Of a DNA stretch of 64,000 bases, positions 42,496-53,040 are shown in pieces. Source of the stretch: Erinaceus europaeus (Eukaryota > Chordata > Mammalia > Eulipotyphla > Erinaceidae). The notes below the pieces were generated by a model. It did no database searches, was not told where the DNA came from, and saw nothing but the letters and a program-made list of their open reading frames with translations. Position 1 is the stretch's first letter. Each line of letters starts with the position of its first letter. Position numbers and translations under genes: made by a program. The stretch lies in contig NC_080164.1 in assembly GCF_950295315.1 (NCBI RefSeq), forward strand, positions 112,302,447 to 112,366,446, read 5' to 3'.

Positions 42496-43154
42496 TACTT
42501 TCTTAATGATGTTGGATATATATTCATCTTATTTGTAGTAACTGTGGTGATTTTTGCTCATTAAGTGAAATTTCCTTACCCTTCCTTCCTCCCCCCCCCC
42601 TCTCTTTCTCTCTCTCTCTTTCATTCTTCCTCTTCAGATTTACTTATTTCATGAAATACATTTAACCCCCAGAGCACCACTTTGGTACATCTCATTCACA
42701 TCAGAAGCCCTTGAAACCTTGTGCAGGTTACTTCTTACAGGCTTGGCATCTTCAAGGCATTCTGCCTACTCAGGTTTCATGCTTCCCTTTCCTCTGAGAA
42801 AGATGATCGGCCAATAAATAATGTTGAAGATCCAAGGCATTATTAATACACTGAGAAAGTAGACCCCTCAGAAACAAGGTCTCCAGAACAAAGTTATGTG
42901 GCACATGTGGCAGATGGCAGGGGAGTGTGCCAGGTAGGGACATGTTTTGAGATAAAGACATACAGCAAGGGGGGTGGCACAGTTGGAGCAAAAGATGGGT
43001 TGTGCAGATGGAGTCAGAGTTCTGGTGAGCAGAGCAGAAAGGCAACCAAGCTGGGGAGCACAGAAAGGACATAGGGACCTGAGAGGTGACAGCTTTGAGT
43101 TCATAGGCAAAGGTATCAAGAGAGAAGTTAGAGAAATAACCAAGGGTATTCACA
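42496..43154. other. Single-copy sequence
   Basis: Overlapping frames of 127 and 91 codons on minus (42770-43153) have no recognised domain and no splice-site context. Treated as chance. Confidence 0.4.
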
Positions 43155-43340
43155 TTCTTTTTGTTTTAATATTTTATTTTATTCATTGTTAATGAAAGAG
43201 ATACACAGAGAAAGTTATTGGGAGAGATAGACCAGCGCACTGCTCAGCTTTGATAGTGGTGCTGGGGGATGAATCTGGGATCTCAGCGTCTCAGGCATGA
43301 AAGCATTTTGCAGAACCATTATGTTGTCCTCCCTGCCCAG
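43155..43340 (-). mobile_element. SINE-C
   Basis: Reverse copy: TTTATTTTATTCATTG, CACTGCTCAGCTTTGATAG, CTCAGGCATGAAAGC and CATTATGTTGTCCTCCCTGCCC. Confidence 0.85.
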
Positions 43341-43952
43341 GTATTCACATTCTTTGCGGAGATGTTGGGAAGGCTTAAGCTCAAGTGAAAAGTCATGTGT
43401 ACAACAGTCCACGGCAAAGGGTACATAAGCCAGGTATGGTCAGACCTCACAAGTGCAGGGAGATATCTACGTGTGGAAAAGCCTGACTTAACACCAGGAA
43501 GGGGAGTGGGACCACAACACTGAAATGAGACAATGAACAAAGCTGGAAGCCTGCCACTGGGTAATGTGTCTAGGGCTGAAGTTTCTGGGGGCAGTCCTTT
43601 GTTTAGGTCTGTTCTGTAACACTATACTTGCAGAAAAAAAAAAAAAAGAAGAAGAAGCCAGGTCTTTCTCAGGGGGTAGAATTTAGTGATGGTGAAAATA
43701 AGAGAATCTGCTGCCCCCCCATCACAAATTAATTTTGTGATGATACTGTGACTAATATTTTGCCCCATTTCAAGTAGACTAGAAATACTCCAGGGACTCA
43801 GAGCAAGATGTCTCCACGCAAATTAGGGCTGGGCTTTATACCTCTGGATTCTGTAGTTCAGTCCTTGCGTTTCTTCCCTTAGCTATATGACTTTGTTTTC
43901 CAAGAAATTCAGTGGTGCAGAGTAGTTAGTTGCCTTGATATTCTGTGTTAGC
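43341..43952. other. Single-copy sequence left of the large L1
   Basis: Nothing recognised apart from an A-run at 43633-43647. Confidence 0.4.
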
Positions 43953-43969
43953 GATTTTCATATTTTCTT
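43953..43969 (+). repeat. TSD of the twin-primed L1, left copy
   Basis: GATTTTCATATTTTCTT, identical to 49617-49633. Confidence 0.95.
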
Positions 43970-45317
43970 TACTTTCTTTATTTTTATTTTTTTATTTAAG
44001 AAAGGATAAATTAACAAAACCATAGGATAGGAGGGGTATAACTCCGCACAATTCCCACCACCCAATCTCCATATCCCACCCCCTCCCCTGATAGCTTTCC
44101 CATTCTCTAACCCTCTGGGAGCATGGACCCAGGGTCATTGTGGGTTGCAGAAGGTGGAAGGTCTGGCTTCTGTAAGTGCTTCCCCACTGAACATGGACAT
44201 TGACTGGTCGGTCCATCCTCCCAGTCTGCCTCTTTCTTTCTCTAGTAGGGTGGGTCTCTGGGGAAGTGGAGCTCCAGGACATGTTGGTGGGGTCTTCAGT
44301 CCAGGGAAGCCTGGCTGGCATCCTGATGGCATCTGGAACCTGGTGACTGAAAACAGAGTTAACATACAAAGCCAAACAAATTGTTAAGCAATCATGGCCC
44401 CAAAGCTTGGAATAGTGGAAAGGAAGTGTTAGGGGGGTACTCATTGCAAACTCTAGTGTGCTTCTGCTTTCAGGTATATATTTTGCAGTAGTTTATGGAT
44501 ACGTGTGAACATATGCTCTCTCTCACAGAAACTGGTGTATATCTAGGTTTTGGGACTTTGTTAGAAAGTGAACCACCTGGGATGGAAATACAGAATACTA
44601 TGAAAGGAAAGGTCTCACCCAAGTAAGGAAGCTGGTTGTCATTCCACACGTGAAGTCTCTGGACACAGTCTGAGCTGAAGCATGTTGAGGTGGCAATTGT
44701 TGTGTTGATTAGGCTGCGATCGGCAGATGCAATATTATTTGATATGGATTGGGAGAGGCATATGGGAAAGTGGGCCCTATCCAAGGGTTCCAGGACTGGG
44801 GAAGTAGAAGCTCTATAGTGGGGATGTAAGGTTCCTGCTGTCTTAGGGTTCAAAAAGACAATGGATAGTCAAGGTTATCATCACATTATTTGGTAATTGG
44901 GTTAACTTTGAAAAGTCCTTTTGTTAGGGTTTGCTGTACAGTACCCAATATCTTCTGTATAGCTGTGCTATTGGTTGCTTCTGATCTACTTGGTCTAGGC
45001 TTTTGAGAGAGTCCGCATATCAAATACACAGCCTATATATTAAAAAGACTCAGTCTGTGTTTTAAAAACTTCGAGACATACAATTAATTTTCCCACTCTC
45101 ATATTAATTAACTAGTCATTTATATGACTACATTTTATTAGGATTGTACATAAACACCATTCCCACAACCAAAAGACTATGACCCATCCCTCCCACCCAT
45201 TCCCACCCCCCACTGGCCCAGGAAGCTGCATGTCTACCCCTCACCACTGGGTTTTTACTTTGGTGCCCTACTTACAATTTGGTCAGGTCCTGCTTTTAGT
45301 TTCCCTTTCAGATCTTC
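43970..45317 (-). other. L1 3'UTR type II, long form
   Basis: The sense reading continues from the end of ORF2 through a proximal part homologous to type I 3'UTRs (TTTTTACTTTGGTG.. block, 45240-45390). A roughly 1-kb distal extension follows (45045 to 44000), starting TATATAGGCTGTG and ending CCTTTCTTAAAT, and then an A-rich tail (43970-44000). Confidence 0.85.
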
Positions 45318-47626
45318 TTACTTAACTTCTGTTGATGAGTGGGGTCATCCCATACTCATCTTTATCTTTCTGACTTAACTCACTTAACATAATTCCATCT
45401 AGCTCTGTCCAGGATGGGTCAGAGAAGGTGGGTTCATTGTTCTTGATAGCTGTATAGTATTCCATTGTGTATACATACCACAGCTTTCTCAGCTACTCAT
45501 CTGTTGTTGGGCACCTGGGTTGCTTCCAGGCTTTATCTATTATGAATTATGCTGCTATGAACATAGGAGTACACACCTCTTTTTGGTTGGGTGTTATGGA
45601 GTCCTTGGGGTATAATCCCAGGAGAGCAATTACTGGATCATATGGAAGGTCCATATCTAGCCTTGTGAGAGGTTTTCAGACTGCTTTCCACAGAGGCTGG
45701 ACCAATTTACATACCCACCAGCAATGCAAAAGGGTTCCTCTGTCCCCACAGCCTCTCCTGCATTTGTTGCTGCTGTCCTTTTTGATGTATGCCATTCTTA
45801 CAGGAGTGAGGTGGTATCTTAGTGTTGTCTTAATTTGTATTTCTCTGACAATCAGTGACCTAGAGCAGTTTTTCACATGTTTGTTAGCCTTTTGGATCTC
45901 CTCTGAGGTGAATGTTTTGTTCATATACTCTGCCCATTTTTGGATGGGGTCATTTGCTTTTTTGGTGCTAAGTTTGCTGAGCTCTTTATATATTTTGGTG
46001 ATTAGTTTCTTGTCTGATGTATGGCATGTGAAGATCTTCTCCCATTCTGTGAGGGGTCTCTTTGTTTAATAGTTTCTTTGGATGTGCAGAAGCTTTTCAA
46101 TTTGATGTAGTCCCATTGGTTTGTTTCTGCTTTAGCCTTCCTTGCAATGTGGTTTGTTTCATCAAAGATGTCCTTGAGGTGTAGGTGATTGTTTCTGCTC
46201 TGACATCCAGGTCTTTGATCCATTTGAAGTTGATTTTTGTTTCTGGTGAGATGAAGTGGTTCAATTTCATTCTTCTGCATGTTACAACCCAGTTTTCCCA
46301 GCACCATTTATTAAAGAGAGCCTCCTTCTTCCATTTAATCCTTTGGGCCCCCTTATCAAAGATTAGATGTCCATAGGTGTGGGGATTTATTTCTGGGTTT
46401 TCAATTCTGTTCCACTGGTCTGTGTGCCTATTTTTGTTCCAGTACCATGTTGTTTTGATGACGATGGCTTTATAATATAGTTTAAGGTCTGGGAGTGTGA
46501 TGCCTCCATTTCTGTTTCTTTTCCTCAAGATGGTTTTGGCAATTCTAGGTGTTTTCAGGTTCCAGATAAATGATTGTAGTGTTTGTTCTATTTTCTTAAA
46601 GAAGCTTGGTGGAACTTTATGGGTATTGCATTAAATTTGTATATGGCTCTGGGGAGAATATTCATTTTGATGACATTTATTTTTCCAATCCATGAGCATG
46701 GGATATCTTTCCATATCTTGGTATCAGTTTCAATTTCCTTGAGTAGTGACTCATAGTTTTCAGTATACATGTCTTTCACTTCTTTGGTCAACTTTATTCC
46801 TAGGTATTTGATTGATTTTGCTGAAACAGTAAATGGGAGTGATTTCTGGATGTCTTCTTCTTCAAATTTAGTGTTTGCATAAAGAAATGCCACTGATTTT
46901 TGTACATTGATTTTGTAGCCTGACAACTTGCTATATTGCCTAATAACTTCCAGTATTTTTCTGCTGGATTCTTTAGGTTTTTCTGTGTATACTATCATAT
47001 CATGTGCAAATAGTGAGAGCTTGACTTCTTCCCTTCCAATCTGTATTCCTCTGATTTCTTTCTCTTGCCTGATTGCCATGGCAAGAACTTCCAATACTAT
47101 GTTGAAGAGTAATGGTGACAGTGGACATCCCTGTCTAGTCCCCGATCTGAGGGGGAATGCTTTCAGCTTCTGTCCATTGAGTATGATGTTGGTTGTAGGT
47201 TTGCTATATATAGACTCCACTATCTTGAGTAATTTCCCATATATTCCCCTTTTTTGTAGAGTTGTGAGCATGAATGGGTGTTGGGATTTTGTCAAAGGCT
47301 TTCTCTGCATCTATTGAGATAATCATGTGGTTTTTGGCTTTGCTTTTATTGATGTGGTGAATGACATTGATTGACTTACGGATGTTGAACCAGCCTTTCA
47401 TTCCTGAGATGACTCCCACTTGGTCGTGATGAACAATCTTTTTGATATGCTGCTGTATCCGGTTGGCCATGATCTTGTTTAATATTTTGGCATCTATGTT
47501 CATCAGAGATATTGGTCTGTAGTTTTCCTTTTTTGTTGTGTCCCTATCAGCTTTTGGTATCAGGGTGATGTTGGCTTCATAGAAGGTGGAAGGGAGTATT
47601 CCTGTTTCTTCAATCTTATAGAAAAG
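45318..47626 (-). pseudogene. L1 ORF2, reverse transcriptase and C-terminal part
   Basis: ORF2 is the L1 endonuclease/reverse transcriptase. This part starts at [18 protein letters not shown] and runs through the RT core: [58 protein letters not shown]. The catalytic FADD box reads FAHD (46999-47010), so the first catalytic Asp is lost through a single base change. The C-terminal Cys/His knuckle CRRGCGDRGTLLHCWWVC is intact at 45709-45762. Frameshifts split it into frames of 158, 240, 143, 101 and 82 codons. Non-functional. The long plus-strand frames at 45467-46069 and 46928-47317 are antisense shadows. Confidence 0.93.
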
Positions 47627-47816
47627 CCAGAAAAGAATGGCAAGATATCTATTGAGCCCTGAATGAAAAAAGGGTTTCAACCAAGGATAATATATCCTGC
47701 TAGACTTTCATTCAAACTAGATGGAGGGATCAAAACCTTCTTAGACAAACAACAGTTAAAGGAGGCAACCATCAACAAACCAGCCCTGAAAGAGGTTCTA
47801 AAAGACCTCTTATAAA
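47627..47816 (+). pseudogene. L1 ORF1 C-terminal fragment
   Basis: Begins within the conserved ..QARREWQ.. block (GCCAGAAAAGAATGGCAAG). It runs through a GFQPR..YPA-like segment and IKTFLDKQQLKEA to the ORF1 end near CTCTTATAA. An in-frame TAG/TGA disrupts it. This is the same domain as 62-299 on minus. Confidence 0.8.
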
Positions 47817-47877
47817 CATAAACATCACTATAATACTTGCAATATATCAGAGCAAACAAAAAAATTTGTTTTGAACA

Positions 47878-49616
47878 ATGGCACTACAATACATTAAATC
47901 CATAATATTAATAAATGTCAATGTCTTAAACTCACCCATCAAAAGGCACAGAGTGGGGGGATGGATCAGAAAACATAACCCAACCTTATGCTGCTTGCAA
48001 GAATCCCATCTGTCACAAGAAGATAAACACAGACTTAAAGTGAAAGGATAGAAAACTATCATACAGGCTAACAGACCACAAAAAAGGGCAGGAACAACCA
48101 TTCTCATCTCAGACACGATAGATTTTAAATTAAATAAAGTAATAAAAGATAGGGAAGGACATTACATAATGATAAGAGGATCAATCAGCCAAGAAGACTT
48201 AACAATTATTAACATCTATGCACCCAATGAGGGACCATCTAAATACATCAAGCACTTAGTGAAAGAATTTCAAAAATACATCAATAGTAATACATAATAG
48301 TGGGAGACTTCAATACCCCACTCTCACACTTAGACAGATCAACAAAGCAGAGAATCAACAAAGATACAAGAGAACTGAATGAAGAGACTGACAGAGTAGA
48401 CCTCTTGGACATTTTCAGAGTCCTTCACCCCAAAAACTGGAATACATCTTCTTTTCAAATCCACATAACTCATACTCAAGGATAGACCACATGTTAGGCC
48501 ACCAAGACAGCATCAATAAATTCAAGAGCATCAAAATCATCCCAAGTATCTTCTCAGACCACAGTGGAGTAAAACTAACATTTAACAACAAACAGAGAAT
48601 TATTAAAAGTCACAGAATTTGGAAACTCAACAACATGCTCCTTAAGAACCACTGGGTCAGTGAGTCACTGAAGCAGGAAATTCAAATGTTCCTGGAAACA
48701 AATGAAAATGAAGATACAACCTATCAAAATATTTGGGACACAGCTAAAGCAGTACTGAGGGAAACTTACAGCTATACAATCACATATTAAACAACAAGAA
48801 AAAGCTCAAATGAATGACCTTACTGCACACCTCAAGGACTTAGAGGAAGAGTAGCAAAGGAACCCTAAAGCAACCAGAGGGACAGAAATCACTAAAATTA
48901 GAGCAGAAATAAACAGCATTGAAAATTAAAGAACCATACAAAAAATCAATGAAGCCAAATGTTGGTTCTTTGAAAGATTAAACAAAATTGACAAACCCCT
49001 AGCCAGACTCACCAAACAAAAAGGAGAGAAGACTCAAATTAATAGAATTGTAAGCGATGGAGGAGATATCACAACTGACACCAGAAATCTAGAGAATCAT
49101 GTGAAACTTCTATGAAGAACTATACGCCACCAAGCTAGAAAATCTGGAAGAAACGGAACAATTCTTAGAAACATATGCCCTTCCAAAACTGAACCAAGAA
49201 GACCTACAAAATCTAAATGCACCAAATCACAGACAAACAAATTGAAACAGTTATTAAGAATCTCCCCAGAGAGTATGGACCGACCAGTCAAAGCCCATGT
49301 TCAGCGGGGAAGCAATTACAGAAGCCAGACCTTCTACCTTCTGCAACCCTCAATGACCCTGGGTCCATGCTCCCAGAGGGATAGAGAATGGGAAAGCTAT
49401 CAGGGGGAGGGGGTGGGATATGGAGATTGGGTGGTGGGAATTGTGTGGAGTTGTACCCCTCCTACCTTATGGTTTTGTTAATTAATCCTTTCTTAAATTA
49501 AAAAAAAAAAAGAATCTCCCCAACAACAAAAGTCCTGGACCAGATGGCTTCACAAATGAATTCTACAAAACTCTCAGGAAACAGTTAGTACTCATACTTC
49601 TTAAGCTTTTCCGTAA
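47878..49616 (+). pseudogene. L1 ORF2, endonuclease and N-terminal part
   Basis: Starts at ATG 47878. The APE-type endonuclease residues are recognisable: INVNVLNSPIKRHR (catalytic Asn region, with Gly changed to Val), CLQESH (catalytic Glu), INIYAPN, VGDFNTPLS (Asp/Asn pair), RIDHMLGH and SDHSGVKL (the terminal Asp-His). Stops follow LKVKG near 48049 and at TAATAG 48296. A frameshift near 48482 separates frames of 61 and 99 codons. After the nested insertion at 49268-49509 it resumes at [15 protein letters not shown] and ends at LLKLFRKI, where the inversion breakpoint lies. Not functional. Confidence 0.92.
49268..49509 (+). mobile_element. Nested L1 3'-end insertion, 242 bp
   Basis: A 5'-truncated copy of the distal type II 3'UTR (GAGAGTATGGACCGACC.. 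to CTTAAATTAAAA). It lies inside the older ORF2 fragment. TSD AAGAATCTCCCC at 49256-49267 and 49510-49521; the nick lies at TT/AAGA, close to the L1 endonuclease consensus. Confidence 0.95.
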
Positions 49617-49633
49617 GATTTTCATATTTTCTT
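49617..49633 (+). repeat. TSD of the twin-primed L1, right copy
   Basis: GATTTTCATATTTTCTT; its first bases GATT also match the end of the L1 segment (microhomology at the second junction). Confidence 0.95.
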
Positions 49634-49639
49634 CTCTCT

Positions 49640-49985
49640 TCTTTTTTTTTTTTTGTTTGATAGTTTGTTTTGAATCTTGGGGACCAGGGAGTGTCTCATT
49701 TATGTTCAATGTACCATCCCCAGATTGCCTTTTCATTCAGATAGAACAATAGAGAAATATAGATAGATATATATACAGAGAGAGAGACAGACAGACAGAC
49801 AGATAGACAGACAGACACCACTTGGTTCTCTGGTGCCATAGCACTTCTCATGTAATGTTGGAGCTAGAGCCTGAGATGCACATATGGCGAAACCTACTCC
49901 TTGAACCATCACTCCTGCACTGATTTTAGTTTTACTAAGTCTATCCTATCAAATAAATAAATATTATTTTTGGGGAAAAAAAAGA
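49640..49985 (-). mobile_element. Old SINE with (ATAG/ACAG)n
   Basis: Reverse degenerate SINE: AATCTTGGGGACCAGGGAG, a tetranucleotide run GATA/GACA (49757-49815), CTTGGTTCTCTGGTGCCATAG and GAACCATCACTCCTGC. Confidence 0.55.
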
Positions 49986-50254
49986 AAGTTTCTACCTTGC
50001 CTATTAAGGTGAGATTTGAAGTCTTGCCAACTCATTACAACATCTGTATCTATTCCCAGCAATGAATTTTTGTTGATCTTCTAAGACAAGAGAAAGATAT
50101 TTGCAAAAGTCTAAATGAGTTAGTTTCCTCCAGATGGCAGAGAGAGAATATATCTCAAGGATAATCAGAAATAAAATATCCTTCCCTGAAGATCAATATG
50201 CAAGCTAGGTTCTCATAATTGTTTTGAATGAAATGAATATAAAGAATTCTTCCT
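49986..50254. other. Single-copy sequence
   Basis: Nothing recognised. Confidence 0.35.
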
Positions 50255-50412
50255 TTAAGCCCCTAGTTCCCACTTGCAGGAGGAAAGCTTTGCAAGTGGT
50301 GAAGCAATGTTGCAAGTGTCTCTCTGTCTCTCCCTATTACCCCCTTCCCTCTAGATTTCTGGCTATCTCTAGCCAATAAATAAAATAAAGAATAAAAAAT
50401 TATAAAAAAAGA
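50255..50412 (+). mobile_element. SINE-B, head-truncated
   Basis: Starts at TTAAGCCCCTAGTTCCC (B-box region), CACTTGCAGGAGGAAAGC, CT-rich body, AATAAATAAAATAAAG tail. Confidence 0.85.
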
Positions 50413-51080
50413 AAAGAATTTTTCCAAACAGATGTTAATCTGTAACAAGTACAGTGGTAACACATTTTCACTGGCTAATGGAATTAACTTCTGACACTGG
50501 TTGTATTTTTTAATGATGCCAGTATTAAGCAATAAGGATGAGGATCTTCTGACTTTCACAAAGATCTTGATCCCCTTATAGAGACAACAATGAGAGTAAA
50601 ACACATTTAAGTATTTTTAAATAGGTGGGAATTATAGTTTCAGTAAGAAAAGAACTGAAAGGCAAAAATCATCTCCATTATTAATAATCTTGCAAGTGAT
50701 TCAAACATCAATTTGCACACTCATCAGTGATGATCCAAAGGATGTTAATGGGATCTGCCCCCAAGTCTAAGCTAATACTGCTCATATAGTCACAATGTCA
50801 TTGACATTCTAAATTCTCTGAGAAAGATGAGAAAAATTGAGTTTTTTTCTTTTTAAATAGGATCTATTATTAAGTTGCTAACAGCGATGTAGGTGAAATC
50901 TATAATTCTAATCACTAGTAGTACAGTACAGGTTATATTTAGATGCTTAGTACTCATATATTGAACTAAGAGGTATTTCTAGTCTTTTCTTTCTAAGACA
51001 CATAATTCATAATCATATCGAATACCAATTAAGACCTTCATTCCCTCACATCATTTTGTGCATATAGTGCATTTAAAAAG
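50413..51080. other. Single-copy AT-rich sequence
   Basis: Nothing recognised. Confidence 0.4.
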
Positions 51081-51094
51081 TACATTTAAATTTA

Positions 51095-51382
51095 GGGCTC
51101 AATCTACCCCACTAAGGAAAGATAGAAACAGGCTGGGGGTACGGATCCACCTGCCAACACCAATGTCCAGCAGAGAAGCAATTATAGAAATTAAAACTCT
51201 CACTTTCTTTGCACCCTAAAAAGAATTTTGGTTCATACTCCTAGAGGGATAAAGAATAGGAAAGCTTCCCATGGAGAGAATGGGACACAGAACTCTGGTG
51301 GAGGGAACTGTGTATAATTGTTGCCCCTGTTACCTTACAATCCTGTTTACAATGATTAAGTCACTAATAAAATCAATTTTTT
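51095..51382 (+). mobile_element. L1 3' end fragment, type II, diverged
   Basis: CAGGCTGGGGGTACGGATCC, CCAATGTCCAGCAGAGAAGC, TCATACTCCTAGAGGGATAAAG and GGGAACTGTGTATAATTGTTGCCCC. Imperfect flanking repeats (AAATTTAGGGCTCAAT and AAATTGGGGCTAAAT) look like a decayed TSD. Confidence 0.8.
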
Positions 51383-51589
51383 AAATTGGGGCTAAATATC
51401 TGCTGAGTTATCTCTAACTTTTGGATTGAAATAAATATCTGTGTCAATATATTAGCATTTAGAAGACAGCCATATAAAACATTTGAGACATAAACTATCA
51501 AATATAACTAGCAGCAAGAACACAATGTCTAAGGTCTATAGAACAACTGAAATATGCATACTTCTGTGATTCTGCAAACAACTCAGGCC
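51383..51589. other. Single-copy sequence
   Basis: Nothing recognised. Confidence 0.35.
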
Positions 51590-51702
51590 AACTGCCACAA
51601 GCTGTGAAGTAGGGATGCAAGTGTCTATTTTTCTCTTTCACACTCTATTTCCTCCTTCCCTCTTGGTTGCTGTCTATAGCCAACAAATAAATAAATATTT
51701 TT
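51590..51702 (+). mobile_element. SINE-B, head-truncated
   Basis: Begins at CACAAGCTGTGAAGTAGGG; body and AATAAATAAATATTT tail only. Confidence 0.75.
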
Positions 51703-51897
51703 AATTCTTATTTGAATGGACTATTAATGGAGTTCCATGTGTGTGAATCAAAGCAAAGGAGGAGACAGAGAGAAGCTTAGAAGGTGTGATTATGAGGAAA
51801 TGAAGAATGTCTGTGTAGAAAGGAATGCATGCCATTTTCCTATTCCTAACTGGTGCTCATTTTACTTCAAGGAAGCTATGAGGTATAAATAAAAAGG

Positions 51898-51955
51898 AAA
51901 AGGAGAGGAGAGGAGAGGAGAGGAGAGGAGAGGAGAGGAGAGGAGAGGAGAGAGA
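51898..51955 (+). repeat. (GGAGA)n pentanucleotide microsatellite
   Basis: About ten perfect GGAGA units. Confidence 0.95.
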
Positions 51956-51989
51956 AGAGACCTTATATTTGGTAGCTCTTTAACTGAAA

Positions 51990-52085
51990 TTCTGGTTTCA
52001 TATCAAGTTAAGTGACTCTAGACAATTAACTTAACCCTCATGACCCTCACATATTTTCTTTATATAAAAAAGCAACAGTAGCCAG
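51990..52085 (+). mobile_element. MIR fragment
   Basis: AAGTGACTCTAGACAATTAAC, TTAACCCTCATGACC and TATTTTCTTTATATAAAA follow the MIR core order (loss of time-to-ground in residue, TTAACCTCTC, TCATCTGTAAAA). Confidence 0.65.
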
Positions 52086-52380
52086 TGGCAGATTTCTTGT
52101 AAATATTAAATTATAAAATGTATCTCTGGTGGTTCCTTTTTGTTCTGTTCTTCCTGCTTTCCAAATACTTTGCATTTCCTATAAGAGTGCCCTGGCACCA
52201 TTCCCAAAACAATCACATAGCTAACTCATTCACTACTTTTAGGATTTTTACTTCAAAAAATCACCTTCTCAAAGAAGGTTGACCTGTTTCAATTCTTTCT
52301 TTACCTTAATAACTTTCCTTTTTTCTATAAATGCACTCAAAGTCAGATTTGCTTTTTATTATATATATATGTATATATAT

Positions 52381-52872
52381 ATTTATTTATTACATAGAGA
52401 CAGAGATAAATTAAGAGACGGGACACTGGGTTAAGCCACATAGTACAAAGCACAATGACTCGCTGAAGAATCCATTTGATCCCCCAGCTCCCTATCTGCG
52501 GGGGGGGGGGGTGGGGGGGGGGGTGGGGTGGGGGGAGAGGGATGGTGTGAGCTTGGGTGAAGCAGGTCTATCTTTATCTCCTCTCTCAATTTCTGTCTTA
52601 TCCAAGGGAATGTAAAAAAATAGCCTCCAGGAGCAGTGAGCTCATAGAGCCAGCATCTAGCCCGATCTATAACAATGGAAGGAAAAAATTTAAAAAAGAG
52701 AGAGAGAGAGAAAAAAAAAAAAGGAGAGGGAGACAGAGAGGGAGAGAGACACCTGCAGCCTTGTCTCAACACTTATGAAGCTTTTCCCCTGCAGGCAGGG
52801 AGCAGGGTCTCAAACCCAGGTCCTTGTACACTATAATATAAACCCTTAACCAGGTGTGCTACCGCCCGACCC
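52381..52872 (-). mobile_element. SINE-B split by a forward SINE-A+
   Basis: Reverse parts 52381-52425 (ATTTATTTATTACATAGAGAC) and 52701-52872 (GAGAGAGACACCTGCAGCC..CTACCGCCCGACCC) make one SINE-B. Confidence 0.75.
52426..52700 (+). mobile_element. SINE-A+ with 3' extension, nested
   Basis: CACTGGGTTAAGCCACATAG head lacking the first bases, a long G-run (52499-52538), CTCAATTTCTGTCTTATCC, then extension GCCTCCAGGAGCAGTGAGC and TCTATAACAATGGAAGG. Confidence 0.75.
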
Positions 52873-53040
52873 TCAACTTATTTCATTTCTTACCTACCCA
52901 TCAGTTTTCATCTACCATTGCTTTGATTTTTAGTACTCAATATCTGTCTCACATATTGTATAGTGTACTTATCAATCTTCTTGCCAACACTAGACTACAA
53001 CCCAATGAAGATGGACGTTTCCATGTCTTGTGTATCACGT

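Larger units (their letters stand above)
43970..49616 (-). mobile_element. L1 insertion with 5' inversion (twin priming)
   Basis: One insertion made of two oppositely oriented parts. 43970-47626 reads on minus as poly(A), 3'UTR (type II) and ORF2 from the RT core to its end. 47627-49616 reads on plus as the ORF1 C-terminus, inter-ORF region and ORF2 up to the start of the RT domain. In L1 order the plus part ends at CTTTTCCGTAAGATT and the minus part begins at CTTTTCTATAAGATT, so the halves abut within about 15 bases. A perfect 17-bp TSD bounds the whole. A later 3'-end copy is nested at 49268-49509. This is the classic product of second-strand priming on the RNA during target-primed reverse transcription. 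Confidence 0.95.
52170..53040 (+). mobile_element. L2 3' end, split by SINEs
   Basis: Left part 52170-52355 carries AATCACCTTCTCAAAGAAGG. Right part 52873-53040 carries TACTTATCAATCTTCTTGCC and ACTAGACTACAACCCAATGAAG. Both are blocks of the ancient L2 3' end in the expected order. The SINE nest 52381-52872 separates them. Confidence 0.6.

Noticed and set aside
42770..43153. 127-codon minus frame as a gene
   Set aside because: An equally long alternative frame overlaps it. There are no domain, splice or promoter signals, and no repeat-independent support.
43992..44444. 150-codon frame on minus
   Set aside because: It lies in the L1 type II 3'UTR. The same DNA at 36800-37190 and 49260-49480 is broken differently, so no protein is conserved.
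45467..46069. Longest open frame in the window, 200 codons on plus
   Set aside because: It is the exact antisense of the L1 ORF2 C-terminal region, whose sense translation (Cys/His knuckle, HLTPVRMA) is clearly the real one.
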